A DNA stretch of 64,000 nt from Haliscomenobacter sp. (GTDB lineage: Bacteria; Bacteroidota; Bacteroidia; Chitinophagales; Saprospiraceae). Shown here piece after piece: positions 63,972-64,000 of the stretch. A program made the position numbers and the translations under genes. The notes under the pieces are model-generated. The model did not search any database. It was not told where the DNA came from and worked only from the letters and a program-made list of their open reading frames with translations. Position 1 is the stretch's first letter, and each line of letters starts with the position of its first letter. Where the stretch lies: the NCBI GenBank assembly GCA_016707205.1, contig JADJHZ010000001.1, positions 434,001 to 498,000 of the forward strand. The letters run 5' to 3'.

Positions 63972-64000
63972 GGCTCAAGCCCCACTCCCAATTCCCCCCT

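Overview
The window looks like chromosome from a member of the Bacteroidota, most likely the Saprospiria (inference). The grounds are type IX secretion (T9SS) cargo with type A and type B sorting domains, a PorP/SprF protein and a PorE-like protein, DUF3822 beside rsmD, a bactofilin, DUF3467 after topA, a GlnRS, and several promoter-like TAnnTTTG boxes. Most genes are housekeeping or cell-envelope genes. There is no prophage, CRISPR array or complete transposon.

Layout. 1-6.2 kb, minus strand: glnS (runs off the left edge), argS, a small secreted protein, rsmD, DUF3822, a membrane-anchored protein and a bactofilin. 6.3-8.7 kb: tsaD, a DUF697/SHOCT protein and a lipoprotein. 8.8-16.6 kb, minus: a very large alpha-2-macroglobulin, an FAD oxidoreductase and an MmcQ/YjbR protein. 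16.8 kb: tRNA-Arg(CCT). 17.3-26.3 kb, plus: an AraC regulator, a six-hairpin glycosidase-like protein, a two-subunit molybdenum hydroxylase and a sortilin-type beta-propeller protein. 26.4-35.0 kb, minus: a T9SS block of SprB-repeat adhesin, PorP/SprF and a PorE-like protein ending in SPOR domains. 35.2-42.1 kb, plus: folD, a DinB-like protein, prmA and a 1.5-thousand-residue secreted protein. 42.1-53.5 kb: purB and a BioD-like ATPase (minus); topA, DUF3467, polX, DUF1573 and ubiA-like (plus); MOSC and a GH125 mannosidase (minus). 53.7-54.0 kb: a MITE-like element. 54.1-64 kb: a Dna2-like nuclease-helicase, a lipoprotein, an M64 peptidase with a T9SS tail, a proline iminopeptidase-like lipoprotein, a double-LCCL protein, a glycerophosphodiesterase, an Rpn-type nuclease and a DUF433 protein.

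Two patterns run through the whole window. First, five genes (tsaD, the T9SS adhesin, the large secreted protein, the glycerophosphodiesterase and the Rpn nuclease), and perhaps DUF433, are each broken by the loss of exactly one base in a homopolymer. Adding one base restores a full-length frame every time, so residual sequencing or assembly error is more likely than gene decay. Second, many intergenic gaps hold short degenerate tandem arrays of 7-9 nt words that differ from locus to locus (GCGTTTAG, GGTTAGT, GTTAGAC, GGGAGCAGG, GGATGTAGA). They usually start at or within a few bases of a stop codon and often carry the reverse complement of the same words, so they can fold into hairpins. Nearly all these words contain TAG on one strand, and several contain TAA on the other. 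This array family is the best candidate here for something not yet described.
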